Shown: positions 50,557 to 59,226 of the stretch, piece after piece
How positions within the stretch are numbered: the stretch's first letter is position 1
Layout of the letters: each line of letters starts with the position of its first letter
Source of the DNA: Thalassobacillus devorans
Lineage (GTDB): Bacteria; Bacillota; Bacilli; Bacillales; Halobacillaceae
Assembly: GCF_011761345.1 (NCBI RefSeq)
Contig: NZ_JAASRY010000001.1
Coordinates: 248,001-312,000 of the forward strand
Direction of reading: 5' to 3'
DNA length: 64,000 nt
The notes under the pieces: model-generated
What the model was told of the DNA's origin: nothing
Database searches by the model: none
The model's input: the letters and a program-made list of their open reading frames with translations, nothing else
Program-made: the position numbers and the translations under genes

Positions 50557-50589
50557 AAAAAAACACCAGCTTGCGCTCAAGCTGGTGTC
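50557..50589. terminator. terminator downstream of the beta-propeller lipoprotein
   Basis: ACACCAGCTT (50563-50572) pairs with AAGCTGGTGT (50579-50588). AAAAAAA on the left gives a T7 tract on the minus strand, so it mainly serves the leftward lipoprotein gene. Confidence 0.85.
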
Positions 50590-50600
50590 TCCTATGGAAG

Positions 50601-51623
50601 TTAACAACTGCCTCCAATACCCGGCATTGCTTTGATTTCGATTCCGTGCGGGGAATCTCCAACTTTAATTGTTTCCGTAACTTCTTTTGCCTCCATATCA
50701 ATCACGGCTACCTGGTTAGTCCCGCTTAAAGTGACATAGGCTTTTGTCTGTTTCCTGTTGAAGGAGATGTGCTTGGCACCCTTCAAATCAGGCAGGGTAG
50801 CGATTACTTCGTTCGTCTTCAAATCTATCATTTCCACCTGGTTACTTTCCATTTCCGTTACAACAGCGAGACTTTCGTCTTCCGTAACCACAACATCCGT
50901 GGCATTGCCATTAGTGCTAATGACAGAAATCTGTTCAAAGCTTTCCGTATCATAAACCTCCAGTTGCTTGGCTTGGCTTGCTGCTACGTATAGTTTGCTG
51001 CCATCTTCATTTGTTCTGACGACCCGAGGAACATCTCCTGTATCAATCGTATGGATGACTTCGTTATTCGTTGTATCAATAACATAGACCTTGGCATTTT
51101 CATGATCGGTGACAAACAGATTTTCTCCGGAGAGAGTAAGATAGTTCGATTTGGCCTGTGCTCCAAGATCAATTTTCTCTTTGACTTGCTGTTCGTTTGT
51201 ATTAATGACGTCCACAAACTGATCACCGACGGTAGAAACGTAGAGTGTCTGGTTATCTTTGCTCAATGCTAATCCATGCGGGAGTGGACCTACTTCGATT
51301 TCCTTTTCCTGTTCCAGTGTCTGTGTGTTGATGACCCCGACCGTTCCACTGTTCTGGTTGGCGACGTAGGCGTTTCTCATCGTACTGTCAAAAACTAGAT
51401 TGGTAGGCTTTTCTCCTGTATCAATCGTTCCGATTGGCTGGCTTTCTACAATGTCAATGATCGTGATATTATTCTGCGATTCACTCGGTACATAGAACTG
51501 AACATTCGTCAGCTGTCCAGCCTCTGCCCGCATCGATGCTTCTTCTTTAGAAATCATGGCGCACCCTGTTAGAAATAGCAGTGTAAACAGAAAGAGCGCG
51601 AACAATTTATTCTTGAAAATCAT
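50601..51623 (-). CDS. YVTN-family beta-propeller lipoprotein
   Basis: A 340-residue surface lipoprotein with lipobox LTGC (Cys21). At least six YVTN-type repeats follow, each with VxVINT or VYVIDT plus a GxxPxG turn (examples AYVANQNSGTVGVIN, LYVSTVGDQFVDVIN, LFVTDHENAKVYVID, AYVTLSGTNQVAVID). The protein ends AMPGIGGSC with a C-terminal cysteine. Function unknown; propellers of this type often bind ligands or partner proteins. It is divergent from a rhodanese lipoprotein gene and may share its role in surface sulfur chemistry. Confidence 0.8.
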   Translation of the reverse strand: MIFKNKLFALFLFTLLFLTGCAMISKEEASMRAEAGQLTNVQFYVPSESQNNITIIDIVESQPIGTIDTGEKPTNLVFDSTMRNAYVANQNSGTVGVINTQTLEQEKEIEVGPLPHGLALSKDNQTLYVSTVGDQFVDVINTNEQQVKEKIDLGAQAKSNYLTLSGENLFVTDHENAKVYVIDTTNNEVIHTIDTGDVPRVVRTNEDGSKLYVAASQAKQLEVYDTESFEQISVISTNGNATDVVVTEDESLAVVTEMESNQVEMIDLKTNEVIATLPDLKGAKHISFNRKQTKAYVTLSGTNQVAVIDMEAKEVTETIKVGDSPHGIEIKAMPGIGGSC

Positions 51624-51736
51624 AAGATGATATACCCCCGAAAATTTATTTGCCGTTAATCCCTTGTAATCTCATCGGAATAACTGTAATATATTTGTTA
51701 CAAAAAACTATAATACATCCTGAGGAGGAAGTAAAG

Positions 51737-52660
51737 TTGAAAAAGAGCCTATTTTTATTTACAACTATAATTCTTTCGGTCGTATTGATCGGTTGTTCTC
51801 AAAATAAAGAAACGAATGCGGACAGATCAGAAGAAAAAGAAGCAACAGCAGCAGAATACGCAAATAGTGAGTTGCTTGTCGATACCGATTGGGTAGAAGA
51901 TAATGCAGAGAATGTAACACTGATTGATACAAGGAGAGAAGGGTACGAAGGCGGCCACATTCCAGGTGCTATTCCATTTTCTACTTCCGACCTTGTGGAT
52001 CCAGACGCGGAATTTGATGGCGTTTTGCTTGAATCAGAAGGATTCGCTGCAAAAATGCAGGACATCGGTGTCAACCAGGACGACACGGTTGTCATTTATG
52101 ACGATGGATCAAGCTTAAGTGCTGCCCGTTTGTTTTATGCCCTGGAATTCTATGGTCATCAGGACGTGAAAATCTATAACGGCGGATTCACTGAATGGCT
52201 GAATGCCGGTAAAGATACATCCACGGAGGCACCGGAACTACAAACAGGCGATTTCGTTGCTACAGCGAATCAAGAAAAAATGTGTGACATCGAAACATTA
52301 CAGACATCCGTTGATGATGAAAATGTCGTTATTCTGGATACGAGATCAGAAGCGGAATATACAGGAGAAGAAGTAAGAGCAGAACGCGGAGGTCACGTTC
52401 CGAATGCGGTCCATATCGAATGGAGTGAAGCCATTACAGAAAAAGATGGCGTTCCAACTTTCAAATCAGCAGAAGAACTAACGGCACTATATGAAGAAAA
52501 AGGCGTAACCAAGGACAAAACGATTGTTCCATACTGCCAGACCAATGTACGCGGAGCACACACGTATTTTACTCTTCGTCTATTAGGCTATGATTCTATC
52601 AAACCATATGAAGGATCCTGGGCAGAGTATGGCAATGTAGCTTCTACAACTATCGAATAA
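51737..52660 (+). CDS. tandem-rhodanese lipoprotein (thiosulfate sulfurtransferase)
   Basis: A 307-residue exported lipoprotein with lipobox LIGC (Cys20). The first rhodanese domain (about 45-160) has the loop YDDGSSLSAAR with no cysteine and is probably structural. The second (about 180-305) has YCQTNVRGAHTY with catalytic Cys267. It should transfer sulfane sulfur from thiosulfate outside the membrane. I chose the TTG at 51737 with GAGGAGGAAG upstream; the open frame to 51650 would place 29 residues before the signal peptide. Confidence 0.86.
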   Translation: MKKSLFLFTTIILSVVLIGCSQNKETNADRSEEKEATAAEYANSELLVDTDWVEDNAENVTLIDTRREGYEGGHIPGAIPFSTSDLVDPDAEFDGVLLESEGFAAKMQDIGVNQDDTVVIYDDGSSLSAARLFYALEFYGHQDVKIYNGGFTEWLNAGKDTSTEAPELQTGDFVATANQEKMCDIETLQTSVDDENVVILDTRSEAEYTGEEVRAERGGHVPNAVHIEWSEAITEKDGVPTFKSAEELTALYEEKGVTKDKTIVPYCQTNVRGAHTYFTLRLLGYDSIKPYEGSWAEYGNVASTTIE

Positions 52661-52669
52661 AAGGTGATT

Positions 52670-53044
52670 ATGATGGCATATGAAAAAGAAGGCGTCACCC
52701 AAATCGACGTCACCGAGCTGAAACAGGCATTGAAAGACGATGAAACGATCGTGATTGATATTAGAGAACACGAAGAATATGTGGAAGCCCATATTCCAGG
52801 GCTTCCGCTTATCCCTATGAGTGAGATTGTCGACGTAGTTGATGACTTTGAAAAGGATAAAGAGTACGTACTTGTTTGCAGAAGCGGACGGCGCAGCCAT
52901 GAGACTTCGAAGTTTTTCAAAATGAACGGCATTGAACAAGTCAAAAACTATGAAGGCGGCATGCTTGCCTGGGATGAAGACGTGCAGACAGGCGAAGAGA
53001 ATATCATCAATAATGTAAAAGATCTATATAAAGGAGGAGCTTAA
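52670..53044 (+). CDS. single-domain rhodanese
   Basis: A 123-125-residue cytoplasmic rhodanese. VTELKQALKDDETIVIDIREHEEYVEAHIPG and the active loop VCRSGRRSHE (catalytic Cys) are standard, followed by NYEGGMLAWDEDV. It would carry or hand over persulfide sulfur from imported thiosulfate. The start is the ATG at 52670 or 52673 with AAGGTG upstream. The next gene starts 2 bp after it. Confidence 0.87.
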   Translation: MMAYEKEGVTQIDVTELKQALKDDETIVIDIREHEEYVEAHIPGLPLIPMSEIVDVVDDFEKDKEYVLVCRSGRRSHETSKFFKMNGIEQVKNYEGGMLAWDEDVQTGEENIINNVKDLYKGGA

Positions 53045-53045
53045 G

Positions 53046-53306
53046 ATGGCTTTAAGCACAGAAGAATTGAGCACAGTGAAACCTGATTATACGGTGGATG
53101 GGATTGGGGAAGTTTGCCCTCACACCTTGAATATCGCATTAAAAGCATTGAAAAAAGCAAAGCCAGGTGAAATCGTCATGGAAGTAACGGATCACTCCAT
53201 CGCAACGAAAACTATTCCGGCAGCTGTAAAAATGAACAAAATCGCTGAAGTATTAGGTATCGTATCTGAGAACGGCGAGTATAAAATCTACCTGAAAAAG
53301 TTGTAA
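53046..53306 (+). CDS. TusA-like sulfur carrier protein
   Basis: An 86-residue TusA/SirA-fold protein. VDGIGEVCPHTLNIALKALKKAKPGEIVMEVTDHSIATKTIPAAV contains the sulfur-binding cysteine in CPH(T), where the usual CPxP has lost its second proline. Genes of this type accompany YeeE/YedE transporters (TsuB in the TsuAB thiosulfate system). AAGGAGGAGCTTAAG precedes the ATG. Confidence 0.87.
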   Translation: MALSTEELSTVKPDYTVDGIGEVCPHTLNIALKALKKAKPGEIVMEVTDHSIATKTIPAAVKMNKIAEVLGIVSENGEYKIYLKKL

Positions 53307-53327
53307 CGCAGAGAGGAATCGATACAC

Positions 53328-54458
53328 ATGTTTTTTATCTTGGATATGTTCATCCTTGCTGGAATATTCGGCTTTCTATACGGTTTTCTGCTGCAAAAAG
53401 CAGATTTCTGTTTCACAGCATCGTTCCGTGACTGGATCAGTGTCCGAGATAGCCGAATCGGGAAAGGGGTCCTCGTCCTGATTGCTACCGCTATGCTCGG
53501 ATTTGGACTTATGTTGACCCTTGGCTTCGCTTCGGTCGAGCAAGTCTGGTCGATGCCAATCGGCTTTTCTAACCTGATCGGCGGTATTCTGTTCGGTATC
53601 GGAATGACGATTGCCGGCAGCTGTGCTTCCGGTGCCCTATATCGTGCAGGTATGGGATACATCCAGTTCTGGATTGTCATCGCCTGTATGATTGCCGGGA
53701 ACCTGTTGTTTGCTCTTGTATATGATCCATGGGCAGCCGACTATGTCATGGAGCCCTTGGCATTGACCGAAGAAGGATTCAGCCTTTTCCAAATGAACCT
53801 GCCATTCCTGCTGATCCCTTTCCTGATTGTCGCATTGATGCTGTTCATCGCATCCCGTCAGTTTGGCTGGACCGGCATATGGCAAGGTGCTAAAGAATCA
53901 TTGCAGGATATGAAAGGAAATCCGCTAACGAAAAGCCACTGGGACATCCGGTTTGTTGCTGTACTGCTTGGGATACTTGCAACCATTCAATTCGTAGTCA
54001 TGTCTTCGATCAGCATCACAGGACCGGAAACCCGGATCGGCGGGGTACTCTTATCCTTCTTTTTCGGAGAGGATTTCATTTACCAGAACACCTACCTGAA
54101 CGGCATGTTCGCAGACTTTCCAGTGATCGGACTTGGCCCGGAAGAAACCCTGGTCATTTTCATGATCATCGGAGCGTTCGTCTCAGCCTTACTAAGCAAA
54201 AGCTTCCGGATCAGAAAGCCGAAAGCCTCAAGGCTTCCTTACGCCATTGGCGGCGGCTTGCTGATGGGAATATCCTCCCGGATGGCACCAGGCTGTAATA
54301 TCGCCAATGTGGTAGCCGGAATGGGCGGCCTTTCCATTAGTAGTTTGATTGTCATTGTCGGTATGGCTGGCGGTGTGTTCATTGCTACAGCCTATATCTT
54401 TAAAATGCCGTTGATGTTATTCCAAAAGATGGACTTTGATTTTGATGAAAGTGCATAG
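53328..54458 (+). CDS. YeeE/YedE-family thiosulfate transporter (TsuA-like)
   Basis: A 376-residue membrane protein with about nine to ten helices. Conserved cysteines sit in KADFCFTAS, IAGSCASGALYR and APGCNIANV, matching the three functional cysteines of TsuA that pass thiosulfate through the membrane. It ends the module of two rhodaneses and a TusA-like carrier, so thiosulfate uptake is the best assignment; other sulfur compounds are possible. A terminator follows. Confidence 0.88.
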   Translation: MFFILDMFILAGIFGFLYGFLLQKADFCFTASFRDWISVRDSRIGKGVLVLIATAMLGFGLMLTLGFASVEQVWSMPIGFSNLIGGILFGIGMTIAGSCASGALYRAGMGYIQFWIVIACMIAGNLLFALVYDPWAADYVMEPLALTEEGFSLFQMNLPFLLIPFLIVALMLFIASRQFGWTGIWQGAKESLQDMKGNPLTKSHWDIRFVAVLLGILATIQFVVMSSISITGPETRIGGVLLSFFFGEDFIYQNTYLNGMFADFPVIGLGPEETLVIFMIIGAFVSALLSKSFRIRKPKASRLPYAIGGGLLMGISSRMAPGCNIANVVAGMGGLSISSLIVIVGMAGGVFIATAYIFKMPLMLFQKMDFDFDESA

Positions 54459-54469
54459 TTTATTAAATA

Positions 54470-54508
54470 GGCAGCCTGGATCCGACTGAATTGGATCCAG
54501 GTTGTTTT
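54470..54508 (+). terminator. terminator after the thiosulfate module
   Basis: CCTGGATCC (54475-54483) pairs with GGATCCAGG (54493-54501), followed by TTGTTTTAT. Confidence 0.82.
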
Positions 54509-54635
54509 ATGTTTGAGGTTATCCTCTATAGTGAAGTAGAGCTTAGCTGGGCTAGTGGGTGTAGGTATCTTTGTACCCTCTAAACCTTTATAGAGGTGAT
54601 TATCAAGTGTTTTTTTGAAATAACTGAAAATTCTA

Positions 54636-54664
54636 TTGACGTAAGCGTTTGCATGATTTATAGT
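54636..54664 (+). promoter_or_regulatory. promoter of the fructan LacI gene with cre-like spacer
   Basis: TTGACG (54636-54641), 17-bp spacer and TATAGT (54659-54664). The spacer contains GTAAGCGTTTGCA, which resembles a CcpA cre half-conserved on the left side. Confidence 0.6.
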
Positions 54665-54674
54665 TTTAGTTAAA

Positions 54675-54699
54675 GGTAAACGATTACGTAAACGTTTAC
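54675..54699 (+). promoter_or_regulatory. tandem LacI operators upstream of the fructan regulator
   Basis: GTAAACGATTAC (54676-54687) and the perfect palindrome GTAAACGTTTAC (54688-54699) are adjacent 12-bp units with a central CG. They lie just after the -10 box, so the regulator should repress itself. A 23-bp stretch is repeated exactly at 55759. Confidence 0.82.
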
Positions 54700-54736
54700 G
54701 TTTGCCCCGGTTTTTAATAGAAATGAGGAGTTAGCT

Positions 54737-55732
54737 ATGGCATCAATTAAAGACGTAGCAATCAAGGCACAAGTTTCTACAGCAACGGTTTCCCATGTGA
54801 TCAATGGTACTCGCTTTGTAGCTGAAGAAACGAAGGATAAGGTCTTTTCGGCTATGGAAGAACTGGATTACCGGCCAAATCGGATAGCCCGCAGTTTAAG
54901 AAGTCGTAAATCATACACCATTGGACTCTTAGTTCCATTAGTGGCAGAAGATACATCCAATTTCTTCTTCATGTCGATTGCTAACGGGATTGAACAGGTT
55001 TTGAAAGATAATGGATATAATTTGATATTAAGTAATTCGAATGAAGATGTAGATACTGAACGTGACCAGATCAGAGTGTTTAACAGCCAGTTCATTGATG
55101 GGTTAATCATTGCCCCGGTCAATGGCGAGGATTGTAACTATGAGAAAGAGCTATCAGGCGATTATCCAGTCGTGTTCATTGACCGTCATCCTGCCGGGTT
55201 AAATGGGGATATGATTCTGGTCGATAATCGTCAAGGTACCCATGAGGCTGTAACCACGTTAATAAAACGTGGTCACGAAAAAATTGGTTTTATTACAGGT
55301 TCGCTGGGGATTACGACAAGTGATGAGCGGCTGGAAGGCTATAAAGAAGCACTTGAAAACCATCAACTGCCAATTGATGAAAACTATATGAAAGAAGGGC
55401 CGGCTACTTTCCAACAGGGATATCAGCTGGCGAAAGAATTACATGAAGCAAAGGTTACGGCACTTTTTGTCGCGAATAATGTTATGACAATGGGGGCGGT
55501 TTCCTATCTTCAGGAAAAAGAAGTGAAGGTTCCAGAAGAAATGGCAATCATCGGGTACGATGATTATGATTGGATGAAAATCACCTCGCCACCGTTATCC
55601 GTTGTGAGACAGCCAGCCTTCGAGCTTGGAAAAGCAGCAGTAGAGCAATTATTGAAGAGGGTGGAAGGCTCACAGGATGAGCCGGTGGAGATTATGCTGG
55701 ATTCTGAGTTGATTCTAAGGGGTTCCTGTTAA
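54737..55732 (+). CDS. LacI-family regulator of the fructan operon
   Basis: A 331-residue LacI/GalR regulator. SIKDVAIKAQVSTATVSHVINGTRFVAEETKDKVFSAMEELDYRPNRIARSLRS is the HTH and hinge; IGLLVPLVAEDTSNFFFMSIANGIEQVLK begins the effector domain and MAIIGYDDYDWMKITSPPLSVVRQP its conserved C-terminal lobe. It is encoded in the same direction as the ABC fructan operon. Operators lie before itself, before the binding-protein gene and probably before the secreted GH32. RBS: GAGGAGTTAGCT. Confidence 0.9.
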   Translation: MASIKDVAIKAQVSTATVSHVINGTRFVAEETKDKVFSAMEELDYRPNRIARSLRSRKSYTIGLLVPLVAEDTSNFFFMSIANGIEQVLKDNGYNLILSNSNEDVDTERDQIRVFNSQFIDGLIIAPVNGEDCNYEKELSGDYPVVFIDRHPAGLNGDMILVDNRQGTHEAVTTLIKRGHEKIGFITGSLGITTSDERLEGYKEALENHQLPIDENYMKEGPATFQQGYQLAKELHEAKVTALFVANNVMTMGAVSYLQEKEVKVPEEMAIIGYDDYDWMKITSPPLSVVRQPAFELGKAAVEQLLKRVEGSQDEPVEIMLDSELILRGSC

Positions 55733-55758
55733 AAGGCTCCTTTTCTTTTTAATCATTA

Positions 55759-55781
55759 GGTAAACGATTACGTAAACGTTT
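55759..55781 (+). promoter_or_regulatory. LacI operator upstream of the fructan ABC operon
   Basis: A 23-bp exact repeat of 54675-54697: GTAAACGATTAC followed by GTAAACGTTT, with the second unit ending in T where the first operator has AC. It lies in the 135-bp gap before the binding-protein gene. Confidence 0.82.
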
Positions 55782-55867
55782 TTTTAAGGAGGTGTCCGCA
55801 AAACAACAAATCATTTGGGGTTTTGTAGAAAGGAAAATACGCACCAAAACAAAGGGAGGAAAGATTA

Positions 55868-57232
55868 ATGAAAAAATTTACTTACATGTTTCTGGGTCTG
55901 ATGCTTTTGTTGGCGGTAGCTGCCTGTTCTAATGGCAGTGGTGGAGCGGAATCAGATGGTGGTAATGCAGGCAATGAAGAGTCAGATGGTTCGGAGACGA
56001 GTGACACAGTTGAAACTGGTGAAGTGGATACCAGTGTCGAAGCGACTGGCGACGAAGATGTAGTATTGGAATTCTGGATTCATCAAACAGGGGAAGACGA
56101 AACAAATGCTTATATAGAATTGATCGATGATTTTAATAAAGAGCATGAGGATATCCATGTTAACGCGGAAGTCATCATAGACGATGGTGCAAGTGCTTAT
56201 AGCGATAGCATTAATGCAGCACTTGTAGCCGGGAATCTTCCGGATGTCATGGCGATTGATGGACCTTACTTATCAAGTTTTGCCGATGCAGGGGTTATTC
56301 AGCCTATCGATGATTATGTTGATCAGGAAACAGTCGATCAATACGTTGATTCTATTATTCAGCAAGGAACTTATCAGGATCAATTGTATTCACTGGGTGC
56401 GATGGAAGCTTCCGTCATGCTTTACTACAATAAGGACATTTTAGAAGAAGAAGGAATCGAGCCTGCTCATTCACTGGATGAAGCCTGGTCATGGGATGAA
56501 TTGTTGGAAAATTCTAAAAAGATGACGACAGAAGACCGTTATGGATTGAATCTGTTTATGAATTATGGTGTTGGAGAATGGCTGACATTCATGGGTGCTC
56601 CACTTGTCTGGTCTAATGGCGGTGATCTGATTTCCGAAGATGGAAAAGAAGTTGACGGGTATTTAAACAGCCCGGAAACATTAGAAGCTCTAAATTATGT
56701 CAAAGAATTGTTTGCTGAAGGCGTTGTCACGGAAAGTCCAGGTGAAATGCAGTTTGAGGAAGGAAAAGCAGCACTTGCTCTTGGTGGACCTTGGATCGCA
56801 GTTTCTGCTGAAGAGGCCGGGATCAACTGGGGTATGATGCCTTATCCATATAAAGATGAGAAAGTATCTCCTTCTGGAAGTATGGCATATGCGATCACAA
56901 CGAACACAGAAAATCCTGAAGAAGCAACCGAGCTGATGAAATGGATGACGAATGAAGAAGCCACGATTAAGATCTCAGAAGCTACAGGTATGCCGCCGGC
57001 GCAGGAGTCTGCATTTGAGAGTATGGATAAGTTCAATGAACTACCTTGGAGCGTGATGAAAGAGCAGGTTATTGAAACAGCACATGCCCGTCCATCTACG
57101 CCGGCTTATCCAGTCTTAACTGATGCATTTGCACAATCCTTCCATGCAGCCGCGCTTGGAGAAGATGTAGAAAGTGTAGTGGAACAGCAGGTGTCACGGG
57201 TAGAACGTGAGCTGAAGCGATTCAACAAGTAA
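55868..57232 (+). CDS. ABC sugar transporter substrate-binding lipoprotein (fructan system)
   Basis: A 454-residue lipoprotein. The signal ends in AVAAC with Cys20; a Gly/Ser/Glu/Asp-rich linker of about 45 residues follows, then the family 1 binding domain (VVLEFWIHQTGEDETNAYIELIDDFNKEH, DVMAIDGPYLSSFADAGVIQPIDDYV, GKAALALGGPWIAVSA). It presents sugar to the permeases encoded downstream. The neighbours suggest fructose oligomers from levan or inulin, or sucrose. RBS: AAAGGGAGGAAAG. Confidence 0.9.
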   Translation: MKKFTYMFLGLMLLLAVAACSNGSGGAESDGGNAGNEESDGSETSDTVETGEVDTSVEATGDEDVVLEFWIHQTGEDETNAYIELIDDFNKEHEDIHVNAEVIIDDGASAYSDSINAALVAGNLPDVMAIDGPYLSSFADAGVIQPIDDYVDQETVDQYVDSIIQQGTYQDQLYSLGAMEASVMLYYNKDILEEEGIEPAHSLDEAWSWDELLENSKKMTTEDRYGLNLFMNYGVGEWLTFMGAPLVWSNGGDLISEDGKEVDGYLNSPETLEALNYVKELFAEGVVTESPGEMQFEEGKAALALGGPWIAVSAEEAGINWGMMPYPYKDEKVSPSGSMAYAITTNTENPEEATELMKWMTNEEATIKISEATGMPPAQESAFESMDKFNELPWSVMKEQVIETAHARPSTPAYPVLTDAFAQSFHAAALGEDVESVVEQQVSRVERELKRFNK

Positions 57233-57338
57233 GACAGCAATCATTCAGAGCTTCCCTTGTGAAAGGGAGCTCTGGATTGGCTGTAGGTCAGATGGAAAAT
57301 GATAGGTTCATGAGGATAGATGAGGGAGGTAGAAAAAA

Positions 57339-58328
57339 GTGAAAGGGAATGATAGCTCAGCAGAAAAACTGGAAAATGAGCGCCATTTTCACCAAACGGC
57401 AAAGAAACCGCAATTGAAACCAACCCCTCCTCCACGAAAAAAAAGAAAACTGAAATCCCAGGCTTTTAGAGAGGCGATGACAGGATACTTCTTTCTTGCT
57501 CCGGCCTTGGTCCTGCTGGGTGTTTTTCTTTTATATCCGATGGGAGCGGCATTTTATTATAGTTTCACAGATTTCTATATTCTTACCCCAGACGACGTAT
57601 CTTTCATTGGACTGGAGAACTTCAAGTACATTGTGGAAGATGCCCAGTTCAGGCAGGCATTTTGGAATACGGTTTATTTCTCAGTAATTGTTGTGCCAGT
57701 CCAGTTATCTGTAGCGTTGGGTTTAGCTTTATTGATCAATAAAAAGCTTCGTTTCCGGGTGTTTTTCCGGACGGCATTCTTCTCTCCGGTAGTTATGTCA
57801 CTTGTCGTCGTCTCTATTTTATGGACGTTTATGTACAATCCAAATGAAGGTCTTATCAATCAATTATTGCAAACCGTGGGGATCCCGCCGCAGCCTTTCT
57901 TAACCAGTCCGGATCAGGCGATGAATTCGATTATTGTGATGTCCGTATGGCAAGGGGCAGGGTTTCAGATGATGATTTTTTTGGCGGGACTTCAAAACAT
58001 CCCGAATCATTTGTACGAAGCAGCAGATATTGATGGCGCCAGCAGTTGGCAGAAATTCTGGCATATCACGCTTCCTGGTCTGCGAAACATTGCTTTGTTT
58101 ATTTTTATCACGATCAGTATTGCTGCCTTCAAACTATTGGTGCAGCCGATGATCATGACCCAGGGTGGTCCATTAGGTACGACCAAGTCACTGGTCTATC
58201 ATATCTATGAAACTGGCTTTAACTACCGAGACGTTGGGTACGCTTCGGCTATGGCGGTAGTCTTTACGGTTATCGTATTGGTTATTACTATTATCCAGCG
58301 TGTACTGATTAAAGAGGAACGGGGGTAA
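57339..58328 (+). CDS. ABC sugar transporter permease (MalF type)
   Basis: A 329-residue permease with six predicted helices and a long polar N-terminus of about 47 residues rich in Lys and Pro (KPTPPPRKKRKLK). The EAA loop reads IPNHLYEAADIDGASSWQKFWHITLPGLRN. The start is GTG at 57339 with GAGGGAGGTAG upstream. As in the sucrose operon, no ATPase gene is present, so a shared ATPase is likely. Confidence 0.88.
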   Translation: MKGNDSSAEKLENERHFHQTAKKPQLKPTPPPRKKRKLKSQAFREAMTGYFFLAPALVLLGVFLLYPMGAAFYYSFTDFYILTPDDVSFIGLENFKYIVEDAQFRQAFWNTVYFSVIVVPVQLSVALGLALLINKKLRFRVFFRTAFFSPVVMSLVVVSILWTFMYNPNEGLINQLLQTVGIPPQPFLTSPDQAMNSIIVMSVWQGAGFQMMIFLAGLQNIPNHLYEAADIDGASSWQKFWHITLPGLRNIALFIFITISIAAFKLLVQPMIMTQGGPLGTTKSLVYHIYETGFNYRDVGYASAMAVVFTVIVLVITIIQRVLIKEERG

Positions 58329-58332
58329 ATCC

Positions 58333-59187
58333 ATGAGAAAAAAACGAATGATTAATAAATTCACCTTGTATATCTCGCTTGTTATCCTGACATTCATTTT
58401 CCTCTTTCCACTGGTATGGATGCTTGTATCCTCGTTAAAAAATGAATTTCAGATTTTCAGGGACATGCAATCGCTGCAGGCATTTCTTCCGCCAGCTCCA
58501 GCTGATGTCGAAGGTGGTTATTTTCACAACTATGTGGCAGCCTTCCAACGGGTCGACCTGCTAAGGTATATCGTCAACAGTCTGATCTATACGATTGGCA
58601 TCATCATCTTCGGATTGATTGTCAACTCGATGGCAGGCTATGCTCTGGCAAGGTTCCGCTTCCCGCTTGCAGGTTTTTGGCTAGGGGTCATCATCGCTAC
58701 GTTGATTATCCCTCCGGAAAGTATTTTCCTGCCGTTGTATGTACTCGTTTATGATCTTGGATGGGTGAATACCTACACCGGTCTGATTGTGCCGTTCATT
58801 GCCAATGCTTTTGCTATCTTTCTATTTCGGCAGTTTTTTCTGGATTTCCCGAAAGAGTTGGAGGAGGCGGCCAAGATTGACGGCTGTTCCCAGATCGGCA
58901 TCTTTTTCCGGATTATTGTTCCGTTATCAAAACCGGTGTTCGCTACGGTGGCTATCGTGTTGTTTATCAATCACTGGAACGACTTTTTATGGCCGCTTGT
59001 GGTCGCCTCGGATGAAAGTATGCGTACCATTCAGATCGGCCTGCAATATTTCATGAACGAGCCGCCAATCAAATGGGGGCAAGTGATGGCAGCACTTACG
59101 GTGGCAACGATACCAATGCTGTTAATATTCGCTTTTTTACAAAGGTATTATGTCCAGGGTCTTACACATACAGGATCCAAGAACTGA
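58333..59187 (+). CDS. ABC sugar transporter permease (MalG type)
   Basis: A 284-residue permease with six predicted helices, 4 bp after the previous gene. The EAA loop reads FPKELEEAAKIDGCSQIGIFFRIIVPLSKP. It forms the channel with the MalF-type permease upstream. RBS: GAACGGGGG. Confidence 0.9.
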   Translation: MRKKRMINKFTLYISLVILTFIFLFPLVWMLVSSLKNEFQIFRDMQSLQAFLPPAPADVEGGYFHNYVAAFQRVDLLRYIVNSLIYTIGIIIFGLIVNSMAGYALARFRFPLAGFWLGVIIATLIIPPESIFLPLYVLVYDLGWVNTYTGLIVPFIANAFAIFLFRQFFLDFPKELEEAAKIDGCSQIGIFFRIIVPLSKPVFATVAIVLFINHWNDFLWPLVVASDESMRTIQIGLQYFMNEPPIKWGQVMAALTVATIPMLLIFAFLQRYYVQGLTHTGSKN

Positions 59188-59226
59188 CAACTATGCAGGG
59201 GGACAAGAGAGGAGTGTCACATATTC

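Noticed and set aside
51650-51736. Upstream start for the rhodanese lipoprotein
   Set aside because: It would put 29 residues before a lipoprotein signal; TTG at 51737 has a strong ribosome-binding site.
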